64,000 nucleotides of DNA from JBGSUZ01 sp043770095 (GTDB lineage Bacteria; Bacillota; Clostridia; Peptostreptococcales; Acidaminobacteraceae): assembly GCA_043770095.1 (NCBI GenBank), contig JAYVIR010000092.1, forward strand, positions 135,822 to 199,821. The letters run 5' to 3'. The notes below the pieces were generated by a model, which saw nothing but the letters and a program-made list of their open reading frames with translations, searched no databases and was not told the DNA's origin. Position 1 is the stretch's first letter. Every line of letters begins with the position of its first letter. A program made the translations under genes and the position numbers. This document shows positions 8,303 through 17,868 of the stretch, piece by piece.

Positions 8303-10081
8303 TTATTCTATACAACTTGTCTCGCCTAAACTATTTATGTACAAAGTTTCATAAATGCCATTTTGAAGACGTAGTGACTCATGATTTCCCTGTTCAACTA
8401 TTTGACCATTGTCTAAAACCAAAATATGATCCGCATCTCTAATCGTACTCAGTCGATGGGCAATTACCACATTTGTTCGCCCTTTCATCCAACGGCCTAC
8501 TGCCAATTGAACCTGTTTCTCAGTTCGAGTATCAATATTGCTTGTCGCTTCGTCTAAAACCAAAATCTGAGATGGTCTTAACACCGCTCTCGCTATTGAT
8601 AACAACTGACGCTGTCCTTGGCTGAGGTTGTTTGCACCTTCTTGCAAATGACTGTTTATGCCATCCGGAAGCGCTTTAATAAAATGAACCGCATTGGAAA
8701 ATTCCGCAGCTTCCCACAGTGACTTATCCGATGCGCCTTCAGAGCCATATTTAATATTTTCAGCAATACTGCCTGAGAACAAATAGGTGTCTTGAAGTAC
8801 GATCCCAATCCACTCGCTGAGCGTTTGCTGATCAATTCGACTGAGTTCCTGCTCGCCAATCCAAATATGACCTGAAGTTGGGGTATAAAAACCGCATAAC
8901 AAATTGACGATTGTCGTTTTACCCGCACCCGTTGCCCCTACAAGCGCTAACTTGCCACCCGCAGGAATTTCGAAACTTACTTCTTTTAATATAGGCGTCT
9001 CGGGATTATAGGCAAAAGAAACTTTTTCAAAACGTATGCTAGCCTTTTGCAGCGGTTCATTTGACTTTTCAATGCCAAGACGTAGGTCTTCCTCTGTGAG
9101 GAGCACTTCAAAGTAGCGCTCAGCACCTGCAATAGCCCCTTGAAGAGTATTGTAAATGTTTGCAAGATTCACGAGCGGCCTTGAAAACTGACGGGTATAT
9201 GCTAAAAAACTCGTAATCAAGCCGATGGTGATTTCGCCATGATACGCCATGAGTCCGCCCATGAGGGCGACGCAAACAAAACCAACATTGTTGATAATGT
9301 TCATAAAAGGCATCAAAAACCCTGAAATAAACAATACTTTTCGACCAATTTTTCTATAGTTGTCATTTAGCTTTTCAAATTCAACGATGGTTTCTTCTTC
9401 ATGCCCAAAAGCCTTGATCACGGCAACACCTGAGATACTTTCCTCAATTTGAGCGTTTAGCGCCCCTAGCGCAGCTTGTTGGTCTTTGTAATATTTGCCC
9501 GTTCGAGAGGTAATCATGCGTGTCAAAATATAAAAAAGCGGCAGCACGATGGCGCTAACCAAAGTAAGCTTAGGACTGAGATAAAACATCATGCCAAGCG
9601 CCCCAACAAGTACCAAAATGGCGTTCATCAATTGAATGACCGTTTGGGAAATAGCGCCGCTAACCAAATCTAAGTCATTGGTAAAACGGCTCATAAGATC
9701 GCCATGGGCTTTTGTATCAAAATAAACAAGCGGTAGCTTTTGAAATTTATCAAACAGCTTGGTTCTCATCTTGGCAACTATCCGCTGTGAAACGCCTGCC
9801 ATTAGCCACTCTTGAATGAAGCTGACGCTTGCGTCCATCACATATACCACAATCAACAAACCTAACAGCCATAAGAAATGCTTGGAAATAAAACCACTGC
9901 TACCTCCCACTAGAGCATCTATAGACTTTCCAATCAAATTTGGCGCCATCAGACCGAGTCCAGTACTGACAATGGTTAGAACCCATAAACAGATGACTCT
10001 GTATCGTTCTTTCTCTATAAATTGCCAAAGGGTTCTTAAGGTTTGTTTGGCATTTTTAGCTTTATATTTTGGTTTTTTCAT
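8303..10081 (-). CDS. Heterodimeric ABC exporter, subunit with canonical ATPase site
   Basis: Half-transporter of 592 residues: six membrane helices (about 30-320) then an ABC cassette. Walker A is GATGAGKTT, Q-loop VLQDTYLFSGS, signature LSQGQRQ, Walker B ILVLDEATSNID with the catalytic Glu, and H-loop VIAHRLST. It overlaps the preceding gene by four bases (ATGA), so the two are translationally coupled and surely dimerise. The family is the multidrug/lipid exporter type (BmrCD, LmrCD, TM287/288). Substrate unknown. Confidence 0.93.
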   Translation of the reverse strand: MKKPKYKAKNAKQTLRTLWQFIEKERYRVICLWVLTIVSTGLGLMAPNLIGKSIDALVGGSSGFISKHFLWLLGLLIVVYVMDASVSFIQEWLMAGVSQRIVAKMRTKLFDKFQKLPLVYFDTKAHGDLMSRFTNDLDLVSGAISQTVIQLMNAILVLVGALGMMFYLSPKLTLVSAIVLPLFYILTRMITSRTGKYYKDQQAALGALNAQIEESISGVAVIKAFGHEEETIVEFEKLNDNYRKIGRKVLFISGFLMPFMNIINNVGFVCVALMGGLMAYHGEITIGLITSFLAYTRQFSRPLVNLANIYNTLQGAIAGAERYFEVLLTEEDLRLGIEKSNEPLQKASIRFEKVSFAYNPETPILKEVSFEIPAGGKLALVGATGAGKTTIVNLLCGFYTPTSGHIWIGEQELSRIDQQTLSEWIGIVLQDTYLFSGSIAENIKYGSEGASDKSLWEAAEFSNAVHFIKALPDGINSHLQEGANNLSQGQRQLLSIARAVLRPSQILVLDEATSNIDTRTEKQVQLAVGRWMKGRTNVVIAHRLSTIRDADHILVLDNGQIVEQGNHESLRLQNGIYETLYINSLGETSCIE

Positions 10082-11796
10082 GCGCTCACCCCGCTTCCAA
10101 TTTGAGAGTCATAGAGTTCGCGGTAGACTTGACAATTATCGAGCAGCACTTCATGTTGATCGAATCCAACCATTTTCCCGCCATCCATCACTATAATCTT
10201 ATCTGCGCCCATTGCCATGGCAATTCTTTGAACAACCATAATAACCGAGAGAGGATTTGGCCAAGCGTCTAACGCACGCTTAATTTGTTGCTCCGTCACG
10301 ACATCAACCGCACTGGTTGCATCGTCTAAAATAAGCACTTGAGGGTTTGTAAGCAGTGCCCTGGCAATTGCCATTCTTTGTTTTTGACCGCCAGACAAAT
10401 TGACTCCGCCTCTGCCTACAATGGTCTCAAGTCCTTCGGGTTGTTTGTTCACAAAACTAAGCAAATCTACCGATTTTAAAACCTCTAAAACCATTTCTTC
10501 ACTCGCCTCCGGATTTGCCCATTTTAAATTATAATTGATAGAACCTGAAAACAGAGTGCTCTTTTGGGGGACCAGTGCTATTTGCTGACGCAGCGATTTT
10601 TGCTGATAATTAGCAAGAGGTTGTTCATTGATTTTAATAGAACCTTTTTGTGGTTCGTAAAAACGAAGAAGCAACTGAAGCAGCGTACTTTTTCCAGACC
10701 CAGTGGCACCTATGATGGCAATGCGTTCACCTGCTTTTATTTCAAACTTAATGTCTTCGCAAACCCAGCGCTCATTACTATACGCAAAACTAACGTCTGA
10801 AAAACTGATTTTTTCAAGTTGTTGAAGCGGCAAATCGCCTGTTTTCTCAAAATGGCTCTCAAGGCACATAAGTTCCTTAATTCTCGCCCCTGAAGCCTTT
10901 GTTCTGACCAAAATATTAAAAATCATTGCAATCAGGACCATTGCGCCGAGTAATTGAATCATATAATTCACCATCGCCATCAGCTTGCCAATTTCGAGCG
11001 TTCCCGCTTCCATTTGTAGTGAGCCAAACCACAAAACCGCTACGATGCCTAAATTGACCACCAAAGCAATGAGCGGCGAAAAGACTGCCATGACCCTCAA
11101 AGCCTTTTCAGTGCTCAATTTGAGGTGATGGTTGATGCCGTCAAAATGCCTGACCTCATCTGTCTGTTTTTGAAATGCTTTGACCACGCGAATACCGCTC
11201 AGATATTCCCTGAGCCTAATGTTTAGTTGATCCAACGATTTTTGAACAGCAGCAAAATACTTGTAACCTAAAGTCATACTGAGATAAATGACCAAAAATG
11301 CCCCAATAATAACCAGTATCAAAATCCACGCCATTGATGGATTCAGAAAAATAACCATAATGAGAGAGCCACAAGCTATGAGTGGCGCTTTTACAAAAAC
11401 ACGCATGATGCCGTGAATAAAGTTCTGTAATTGGTTAATGTCATTGGTCATTCGGGTGAGCAGCGAGCCTGTTTCAAACTGATTTAAAGTTGCCATATCC
11501 AGACCCTGAATTTTTCGGTAAACATCTGACCTTAAATCTGCGCCGACCTGCTGCGAAACACGACTGGAAATAAAATTTCTTCCAATTGCCATAACGGCGC
11601 CGGCGGCTGTTAAAGCAAACATAAGCATGCCCATTTTCCAAATGGTATTTATATCTTTATTCACAACGCCTTGGTCAATTAAATAGGCCATTAAAGTCGG
11701 TTGGAGCAAATCAATCATCGCTTCAGCCGCTAAAAAAGCAATGGCTCCGCTAAACGATGAGGCATATCTTTTTATGTATTTTCCTAAGACCTCCAT
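10078..11796 (-). CDS. Heterodimeric ABC exporter, subunit with degenerate ATPase site
   Basis: First gene of the exporter pair, 572 residues: six membrane helices then an ABC cassette with Walker A GATGSGKST and signature LSGGQKQR. Its Walker B ends in ILDDATSAVD, so the catalytic Glu is replaced by Asp. Its H-loop region reads MVVQRIA, so the usual His is replaced by Gln. Its partner has both residues. This one-sided degeneration is the hallmark of asymmetric heterodimeric exporters, where only one of two composite sites hydrolyses ATP well. Ribosome binding site AGGAGG before ATG at 11796. Confidence 0.93.
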   Translation of the reverse strand: MEVLGKYIKRYASSFSGAIAFLAAEAMIDLLQPTLMAYLIDQGVVNKDINTIWKMGMLMFALTAAGAVMAIGRNFISSRVSQQVGADLRSDVYRKIQGLDMATLNQFETGSLLTRMTNDINQLQNFIHGIMRVFVKAPLIACGSLIMVIFLNPSMAWILILVIIGAFLVIYLSMTLGYKYFAAVQKSLDQLNIRLREYLSGIRVVKAFQKQTDEVRHFDGINHHLKLSTEKALRVMAVFSPLIALVVNLGIVAVLWFGSLQMEAGTLEIGKLMAMVNYMIQLLGAMVLIAMIFNILVRTKASGARIKELMCLESHFEKTGDLPLQQLEKISFSDVSFAYSNERWVCEDIKFEIKAGERIAIIGATGSGKSTLLQLLLRFYEPQKGSIKINEQPLANYQQKSLRQQIALVPQKSTLFSGSINYNLKWANPEASEEMVLEVLKSVDLLSFVNKQPEGLETIVGRGGVNLSGGQKQRMAIARALLTNPQVLILDDATSAVDVVTEQQIKRALDAWPNPLSVIMVVQRIAMAMGADKIIVMDGGKMVGFDQHEVLLDNCQVYRELYDSQIGSGVSA

Positions 11797-11938
11797 AAAA
11801 AAGCCCTCCTAAGAGTTTCTTATTTACTTTTTATAACTGCCTACATATTATAATAGGTGTTTATAAATTTAGTATACCGAAATTTTTAAGAGGGAACAAT
11901 TTTTTATTTGTGTATTTTGAAATCTGTGATAATTGTCT

Positions 11939-13237
11939 CTAATTCTTAAGCGTCACCGCCGCATTAAGAGCTTGATCTAAGTCTGCAATCAAATCTTCCA
12001 CATCTTCAAGCCCTACTGAAAGACGAATAAGTTCAGGTTTAACCCCTGCTGAGAGTTGTTGCTCTGGGTTTAGCTGCGCATGCGTCGTGCTTGCAGGGTG
12101 AATGACCAAAGACTTTGCATCTGCCACATTGGCAAGCAGCGAGAAGAGTTCCAATGCTTTTATGAATTTAATGCCTGTCTCTGCCCCTCCCTTTATACCA
12201 AATGTGAAAATTGAACCCGTCCCCTTAGGAAAATACTTCTCCGCCAAAGGCTTGTAAGGACTCTCAGGCAGTTCAGGATAGCTGACCCAATCCACTGCCG
12301 GGTGGTTTTGAAGAAATGCGACAATGCTTCTCGTGTTGCTCACATGCTGTCTAACCCGTAGCGAAAGGGTTTCCAGTCCTTGTATTAATAGGAAAGAATT
12401 GAACGGACTGATGCATGCCCCCGTGTCTCTGAGGAGCTGAACTCTTGCTTTTATGATGTAAGCCAGCGGCCCAACCGCCTCTGTATAAATGAGGCCATTA
12501 TAACTTGGATCTGGCGTCGTAAGTCCTGGGTATTTATCAGAAGCTTCCCAGTCAAATTTGCCGCTGTCAACAATCACGCCACCAATGCTTGTGCCATGCC
12601 CCCCGATGAACTTCGTCGCTGAGTGCACCACAATATCCGCTCCAAAATCAATTGGCTTAATCAAATACGGTGTCCCAAATGTGTTGTCGACTATAAGAGG
12701 AACGCCATGTTCATGCGCAATTTTTGCAACCGCTTCAATGTCGATGAGGTTAATTCCTGGATTGCCAATGCTTTCAATAAAAATGGCTCTGGTCTTCTCA
12801 TTTAAAAATTCTTTGAAATTCTCTGGCGCATCTGGTTTTACAAAGTGTGTCTTGATGCCCATTTTAGGAAGCGTGTGAGCAAAGAGGTTGTAAGTGCCGC
12901 CGTAAAGGGTGCTTGCCGCAACGATTTCATCGCCTACTTCCGCAAGATTTAGAATGGCATAAGTGATTGCCGCAGAGCCAGAAGCGACTACCAAGGCACC
13001 CACACCGCCCTCAAGAGCAGCTATTCTCTGCTCAAGCACATCTGTTGTCGGGTTCATTAAGCGCGTGTAAATGTTTCCGAATTCTTTTAATGCAAAGAGA
13101 TTTGCCGCATGCTCAGGATCGTTGAATACATAAGACGTTGTTTGGTAAATAGGCACCGCTCTAGAATTGGTGGTTGGGTCAACTTGTTGGCCTGCATGGA
13201 TTTGAAGGGTATCGAATTTATAGTTTTTATTGGTCAT
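11939..13237 (-). CDS. metY: O-acetylhomoserine sulfhydrylase (aminocarboxypropyltransferase)
   Basis: PLP enzyme of the Cys/Met metabolism family that makes homocysteine (or methionine) from O-acetylhomoserine and sulfide (or methanethiol). Seen: QIHAGQQVDPTT at the N-terminus, SGSAAITYAIL in the cofactor pocket, IVDNTFGTPYLIKP, and the PLP-Lys motif SATKFIGGHG. 432 residues, full length. It is the last gene of the metA-hom-metY unit, 32 bases after hom. The match to an acetyl-specific MetA upstream supports O-acetyl- rather than O-succinylhomoserine as substrate. Confidence 0.94.
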   Translation of the reverse strand: MTNKNYKFDTLQIHAGQQVDPTTNSRAVPIYQTTSYVFNDPEHAANLFALKEFGNIYTRLMNPTTDVLEQRIAALEGGVGALVVASGSAAITYAILNLAEVGDEIVAASTLYGGTYNLFAHTLPKMGIKTHFVKPDAPENFKEFLNEKTRAIFIESIGNPGINLIDIEAVAKIAHEHGVPLIVDNTFGTPYLIKPIDFGADIVVHSATKFIGGHGTSIGGVIVDSGKFDWEASDKYPGLTTPDPSYNGLIYTEAVGPLAYIIKARVQLLRDTGACISPFNSFLLIQGLETLSLRVRQHVSNTRSIVAFLQNHPAVDWVSYPELPESPYKPLAEKYFPKGTGSIFTFGIKGGAETGIKFIKALELFSLLANVADAKSLVIHPASTTHAQLNPEQQLSAGVKPELIRLSVGLEDVEDLIADLDQALNAAVTLKN

Positions 13238-13269
13238 TTTTGAACACTCCTTATAGGGTTTTCACAATG

Positions 13270-14235
13270 TTAGAATTTGCCTTGAACGGAAATAACTCTA
13301 GCTAGTTGTACTAAGTCTGAAACCATTGCAGTTCCTGTCGGATCAGAGCCAGCACCTGGTCCAAATAATTTAATTTGACCGATGCCTTCTGTCATAATCA
13401 CCACGCCGTTGTCCACGCCATCGACTTGATAAAGCGGTTGCTCTGGCGAAAGTTGTTTGAGTGAAACGGCTGCTTCTAGTTGATTTTCCCTCTTATTAAA
13501 AGATGCGCATGCAACCAATTTAAGCCCCTTCTCCACAGATTTTAAAGATCTTAGAGAATCTTTCGGAATATCGCCAGGCGCAATGACCTGTCCAAAGGAC
13601 AAGCCGCAAAGTATGCTCAGTTTGTTCGCTGCATCCCACCCATCAACGTCTGCTGTAGGGTCTGATTCCGCATATCCGAGCGCTTTTGCCTGTTCAAGCG
13701 CAAGTTCATAATCAATTTTCTCGCTAGCCATTGCTGATAAAATGTAATTGGACGTTCCATTTACAATCCCCTCGACACTCAAAATATTATCTGAAAGGCT
13801 TAACGTTTCAATCACCTGAATGAGCGGAATGCCTGCGCACACACTGGCTTCATAATATAGTTTTGCACCGCTTTTTCTTGCCGCTTCGTGAATCAGTTCC
13901 CAGTGATTTGCAATAGCCGCTTTATTGGCCGTAATCACGTGCTTTCCCTCTGACAGGGCCTTGCAGATAAAACTTGCCGCAGGCTCATCGCCATTAATCG
14001 CTTCAACGACGACATGAATGTTTGGATCTTCTAAAATGGCATTTGCCTCATACACAATCTTAGCTTCGCTCCCAAATGGAATGCGACTTTCTTCTCCGAT
14101 CCGGATGAGAATTTTCTCAACAACAGGCTCTAACCCCGTTTGCTTTGCAATTTTTTCCTGTACGACCTGTAGCCGTCTGTAAAACCCTGAACTCACGGTA
14201 CCAAATCCCAAAAGACCTATTTTTAATAAAGCCAT
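13270..14235 (-). CDS. hom: Homoserine dehydrogenase, short form
   Basis: NAD(P)-dependent reduction of aspartate semialdehyde to homoserine. The Rossmann motif GLLGFGTVSSGF is at the N-terminus, followed by VVVEAINGDEPA, HVITANKAAIANH and the homoserine dehydrogenase signature around GTSNYILSAM...ALGYAESDPTADVDGWDAANKL. Length 321 residues; it ends without the C-terminal ACT domain found in the common 400-residue forms, so classical threonine feedback is unlikely. Its place between metA and metY commits it to methionine synthesis. Confidence 0.93.
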   Translation of the reverse strand: MALLKIGLLGFGTVSSGFYRRLQVVQEKIAKQTGLEPVVEKILIRIGEESRIPFGSEAKIVYEANAILEDPNIHVVVEAINGDEPAASFICKALSEGKHVITANKAAIANHWELIHEAARKSGAKLYYEASVCAGIPLIQVIETLSLSDNILSVEGIVNGTSNYILSAMASEKIDYELALEQAKALGYAESDPTADVDGWDAANKLSILCGLSFGQVIAPGDIPKDSLRSLKSVEKGLKLVACASFNKRENQLEAAVSLKQLSPEQPLYQVDGVDNGVVIMTEGIGQIKLFGPGAGSDPTGTAMVSDLVQLARVISVQGKF

Positions 14236-14253
14236 CTTTGCACACTCCTCGCA

Positions 14254-15138
14254 CTATTTGATTTCGTTTAGCCAATTGCTTAAAAGCTGCTTTGCCGCGT
14301 CTCCCCAAGGGTTTTCAATCGCATAATTTCCTTTTTTATCACATCCATAACCTCTTGGTATTTCGATGTTAATGCCTTTTTCTAAGTCTCTTTGATATTC
14401 TAAAAGTAGCGTATCGCTCTCATATTCTGGGTGACCGCTCCAGTACATGTCGCCCTCGCAGTCCTCTAGAGCAAAGACCCCCACTTCCTTTGACTCAATC
14501 AGAATTTCTAATTGTTCGACGCTTTCTAAAGACTCAGTTTTCCAACCCGTATGCCTAGAATGCGGCAGATAAACCGTCTCATTAAGCGACCTCGTCAACT
14601 GGTGATTGCCCTGAACTTGATGTTCAAACACGCCAAAACATTTTTTGTCTAAGGCATGTTTATCAACGCCATAGCGTTTATACAAAAGCGCCTGAGCGCC
14701 CCAACAAACCGAAAGAATCGGAATATTCGCCGCTGTAATTCGGTCTAATAATTCTGATAGCTCCTCCCAATAATCAACGTCTTCAAATACCAAATGCTCT
14801 ATTGGTGCACCCGTCAGTATTACACCTCCAATACTTGAAAGGTCTAACGTTTGTGCGCTGACGTAATGTTCATTCAAATAATGCGATGCCACATTCTTAG
14901 GCTCATACGAAGACATTTGTATCCAAATAGGTTCGACCCAGTGTATACTGGAAACCATAAGCGTTGACCATTGCCTCTCCGTCACCTCTTTGGTTGGCAT
15001 CAAATTGATCACGCCAATTTTCATGCTAGAAAATGCTTTTATCTCCCTGCCGTCAGGTAGACTCTCCACTACTTGTGAAGGAAATTCTGATTTCAATTGT
15101 TTAAAACAACTTAAATTTCCATTTAAAATAATTGACAT
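14254..15138 (-). CDS. metA: Homoserine O-acetyltransferase, MetA type
   Basis: Activates homoserine for sulfur assimilation. It has the MetA glutamine-amidotransferase-like fold: catalytic Cys in SVCWGAQA (about residue 145), His in PHSRHTGW (about 235) and Glu in SGHPEYE. The key specificity position in TGAPIEH (about residue 114) is Glu. In characterised MetA enzymes Glu here goes with acetyl-CoA and Gly with succinyl-CoA, so I predict acetylation, which suits metY downstream. TTG at 15156 would read through the ribosome binding site; ATG at 15138 follows AGGAG properly, giving 294 residues. First gene behind the SAM riboswitch. Confidence 0.93.
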   Translation of the reverse strand: MSIILNGNLSCFKQLKSEFPSQVVESLPDGREIKAFSSMKIGVINLMPTKEVTERQWSTLMVSSIHWVEPIWIQMSSYEPKNVASHYLNEHYVSAQTLDLSSIGGVILTGAPIEHLVFEDVDYWEELSELLDRITAANIPILSVCWGAQALLYKRYGVDKHALDKKCFGVFEHQVQGNHQLTRSLNETVYLPHSRHTGWKTESLESVEQLEILIESKEVGVFALEDCEGDMYWSGHPEYESDTLLLEYQRDLEKGINIEIPRGYGCDKKGNYAIENPWGDAAKQLLSNWLNEIK

Positions 15139-15172
15139 ATTATATCTCCTATTCAATAATTTTCTTTTAAAA

Positions 15173-15210
15173 ATATAAAAAAAACCTCTCCGCCAAAAGA
15201 CAGAGAGGTT
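15173..15210 (-). terminator. Expression-platform terminator of the SAM-I riboswitch
   Basis: On the minus strand AACCTCTC (15203-15210) pairs with GAGAGGTT (15183-15190), followed by a run of T residues. It sits between the S-box aptamer and metA, as expected for a transcriptional OFF switch. Confidence 0.85.
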
Positions 15211-15214
15211 AACA

Positions 15215-15330
15215 ACCTAGGTAGATCTATCTTTCGAAAGTTACACTTCCGCTGGAATTAGCACCTTTGTCGTTAGACAAGGTTGCTGGGTTTCATAGGG
15301 CCAGTCCCTCCACCTCTCTTGATAGAGATA
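15215..15330 (-). ncRNA. SAM-I (S-box) riboswitch aptamer
   Basis: Minus-strand sequence shows the conserved S-box blocks in order: CTCTATCAAGAGAGGTGGAG, GGGACTGGCCCTATGAAACC, CAGCAACC, GGTGCTAATTCCAGC and GAAAGATAGAT. The 5' CTATC and 3' GATAG strands close P1. Binding of S-adenosylmethionine favours the downstream terminator and shuts off metA-hom-metY. Confidence 0.96.
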
Positions 15331-15344
15331 TTTAATTGATTTTG

Positions 15345-15373
15345 ATTATATGGTGAATAGAATGATATGTCAA
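15345..15373 (-). promoter_or_regulatory. Sigma-A promoter of the metA-hom-metY operon
   Basis: Perfect consensus on the minus strand: TTGACA (15368-15373), 17-base spacer, TATAAT (15345-15350). Transcription would start near 15338, just before the S-box. Confidence 0.85.
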
Positions 15374-15466
15374 CTACTTTTATAAAATTATTTATATCGG
15401 GTTACAATTACTGAATTAGGGTAAATAATGTTTAATACCGCTTTCACCTAAATTGGAGGATACTGC

Positions 15467-17800
15467 ATGAAAAAATATTTTTTTGTGAGCTACATTATAT
15501 TAGCAGTATTTGGATTTTTTTTGATTCACTATACTTGGACGAGCAGTATCGCTGAAACAAATAATCAAGCTTTAAAGATTGCCAAAACCACTGCCTCTTT
15601 ACTTGATGATGGGATGCTAAAAGAACTCAGAGGCATGCCGGAAGATGAAGGAACGCCAGCCTACGAAAGCATTAAAGAACGTTTGATCACAATTCCTCAA
15701 CTTTATGACAATATTCAATTTGCTTATCTTTATACTCAAAAAAATAACGACCTTTATTTTATGGTGGACTCAGAACCTGGGGACTCAGAAGATCTTTCAC
15801 CTCCAGGACAGGTCTTTACAGAAGCCAGTAAAACAGACTCACAACCATTCAAAGATGGTAATTCAATCATAACAAAACCTCTCACCGACCGTTGGGGAAC
15901 ATGGATTAGCGTTCTCGTGCCCATAAAGAATCTTGAAAACAACGACATTAAAGTAATACTAGGAATGGACTATCCAGCTGAAAATTTTTATATCAATACA
16001 AAACAACGTGTCATATACGACTCGCTGATCCTATTATTTTCTTTTTTATTGTTATTCGGCATTCACAAAATACTCATTAATAACAGCGCGCTTAAATTTG
16101 AACAAGAAAAATCAAACTTTGCCAACCGTAAACTGGTGGAAAGCGAACAACAGTTGTTAACAGCTGTTACCGAGCTAAAAGAAGCCGAATCTGGATTGTT
16201 AAGTGCGAAAGAACAAGCCGAATCAGCAAATATAGCCAAGGGGCAATTCCTCGCAAATATGTCTCACGAAATCAGAACCCCAATGAACGGCATTCTTGGT
16301 TTTATGGACCTTCTAGACATGTCAAATTTATCTTTTGAGCAAAAAGATTATGTTCGCGAATTGAAGTCGTCTTCGACACTGTTATTATCTCTTATAAACG
16401 GTATTCTTGATTTTTCAAAGATCGAAGCCGGAAAAATTACGTTAGAAAATATTCAATTCAATTTAAGAGTCGCTATTGAAGATGCCGTTTCACTTCTTTT
16501 GCCTAGCGCTTATGAAAAAAATATTGAACTTTATCATTTGATTAAAGCTGGCGTTCCTGAAGAAGTCCTTGGAGATCCGTCAAGACTTAGGCAAATATTA
16601 AACAATCTGCTCAGCAACGCTTTGAAATTTACTGAACAAGGTGAAGTTTCACTCACTGTAGATTGTTTTGAAGACGAAAATCAAATTGCCGTGCTTAAAT
16701 TCGAAGTGAAGGATACAGGTATTGGCATTAGCAATGAAATCGTTCAAAATTTGTTCCAGCCTTTTATTCAGGCGGATGCCTCTACGACTCGAAAGTACGG
16801 CGGTACTGGCCTTGGACTGGCAATTTCAAAGGATTTGTCCAAACTAATGGGTGGTGATATTACCGTAAAAAGTGCACTTGGCAAAGGCTCTACTTTCCAA
16901 TTTAATGTCAAAATGAAAATTGCAAAAAGAACCTCTGATCATAAGTCATTATTCTTAAACCTTCCTGCCTTAAACATTTTAGTTGTTGATGACAATCTCA
17001 ATAATCGTAGAATTTTTAGAGCCTATCTCCAAGAAATTGGTCTGAATGTGTTTGAAGCCGAAAACGCACATACCGCAATTGACATCATACAGTCAAATCT
17101 AGACACTCAAAACAAAATCAACATTGCTCTTGTTGATTACCAAATGCCTGATATGAATGGTTATGAGCTTTCGTCCGTACTAAAAAACAACCCACTTACT
17201 CACGATATTAATCTAATCCTTGCCACTTCTTCCGCTCAAAAAGGAGATAGCCTCGTTGCTCAAAATCATGGTTTTTTAGGGTATTTGTCCAAACCCGTAA
17301 GAAGAAACGAAGTACTCGGTTGTGTCGCCATTGTGCTTGGCCTTAAAGATACGACTGGTGCTGAGAATCAAATTGTCACAAGATTCACGGTTAAAGAAGT
17401 CAATAACGCTTTAAAACCAAGTATTTTAGTAGTGGATGACAATGCTGTCAATCGCAAGTTGATTACTATTAAACTTGAATCAAACGGCCTGAGTTGTGAC
17501 CTCGCAGTCAATGGAGAAGAGGCACTTCTAGCTGTCAGAAATAAAATCTACGACATCGTTTTTATGGATTGCCAGATGCCTGTTATGGATGGTTATGAAA
17601 GCACGAAAAGAATAAGAGATTACGAAGGTCAGCTTAGACATACAAGCATTATTGCTATCACAGCAAATGCAATGGAAGGCGACCGAGAAGAATGCATCAG
17701 CGCAGGCATGGATGATTATCTGAGTAAGCCAATTGATTATAATCGGATGTTTCAGTTGATTGAATATCATGCAAAAAACAATAAAAACCCTTATCGCTAA
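15467..17800 (+). CDS. Hybrid sensor histidine kinase with two receiver domains
   Basis: 777 residues. TM1 (about 4-22), extracellular sensor (about 25-183), TM2 (about 185-205), a coiled-coil linker, HisKA with phospho-acceptor His in NMSHEIRTPMNG (about residue 268), HATPase with NLLSNALKF, DTGIGIS and GGTGLGLAIS, then two receivers. Receiver 1 (about 505-620) has VDDN, phospho-acceptor Asp in LVDYQMPDMNG and Lys in SKPVR. Receiver 2 (about 650-770) has VDDN, Asp in MDCQMPVMDG and Lys in SKPID. No HPt domain is present, so the phosphate must go to another protein. Start ATG follows GGAGG. No response regulator lies beside it. Confidence 0.93.
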   Translation: MKKYFFVSYIILAVFGFFLIHYTWTSSIAETNNQALKIAKTTASLLDDGMLKELRGMPEDEGTPAYESIKERLITIPQLYDNIQFAYLYTQKNNDLYFMVDSEPGDSEDLSPPGQVFTEASKTDSQPFKDGNSIITKPLTDRWGTWISVLVPIKNLENNDIKVILGMDYPAENFYINTKQRVIYDSLILLFSFLLLFGIHKILINNSALKFEQEKSNFANRKLVESEQQLLTAVTELKEAESGLLSAKEQAESANIAKGQFLANMSHEIRTPMNGILGFMDLLDMSNLSFEQKDYVRELKSSSTLLLSLINGILDFSKIEAGKITLENIQFNLRVAIEDAVSLLLPSAYEKNIELYHLIKAGVPEEVLGDPSRLRQILNNLLSNALKFTEQGEVSLTVDCFEDENQIAVLKFEVKDTGIGISNEIVQNLFQPFIQADASTTRKYGGTGLGLAISKDLSKLMGGDITVKSALGKGSTFQFNVKMKIAKRTSDHKSLFLNLPALNILVVDDNLNNRRIFRAYLQEIGLNVFEAENAHTAIDIIQSNLDTQNKINIALVDYQMPDMNGYELSSVLKNNPLTHDINLILATSSAQKGDSLVAQNHGFLGYLSKPVRRNEVLGCVAIVLGLKDTTGAENQIVTRFTVKEVNNALKPSILVVDDNAVNRKLITIKLESNGLSCDLAVNGEEALLAVRNKIYDIVFMDCQMPVMDGYESTKRIRDYEGQLRHTSIIAITANAMEGDREECISAGMDDYLSKPIDYNRMFQLIEYHAKNNKNPYR

Positions 17801-17820
17801 GGGTTTTTATTGTTTTTTGT
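17777..17820 (+). terminator. Terminator overlapping the hybrid kinase stop codon
   Basis: AACAATAAAAACCCTTA pairs with TAAGGGTTTTTATTGTT around CGC, and T residues follow. The kinase stop codon is inside the stem. The symmetry lets it act for the minus strand as well. Confidence 0.85.
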
Positions 17821-17868
17821 ATGACATACTTTCTGAAAATCTAATCCTGATGACTATGGCTATATGGA

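Noticed and set aside
8020..8442. Plus-strand ORF of 140 codons
   Set aside because: It lies across the OPT and exporter genes on the opposite strand, has no ribosome binding site, and its residues have no protein-like pattern.
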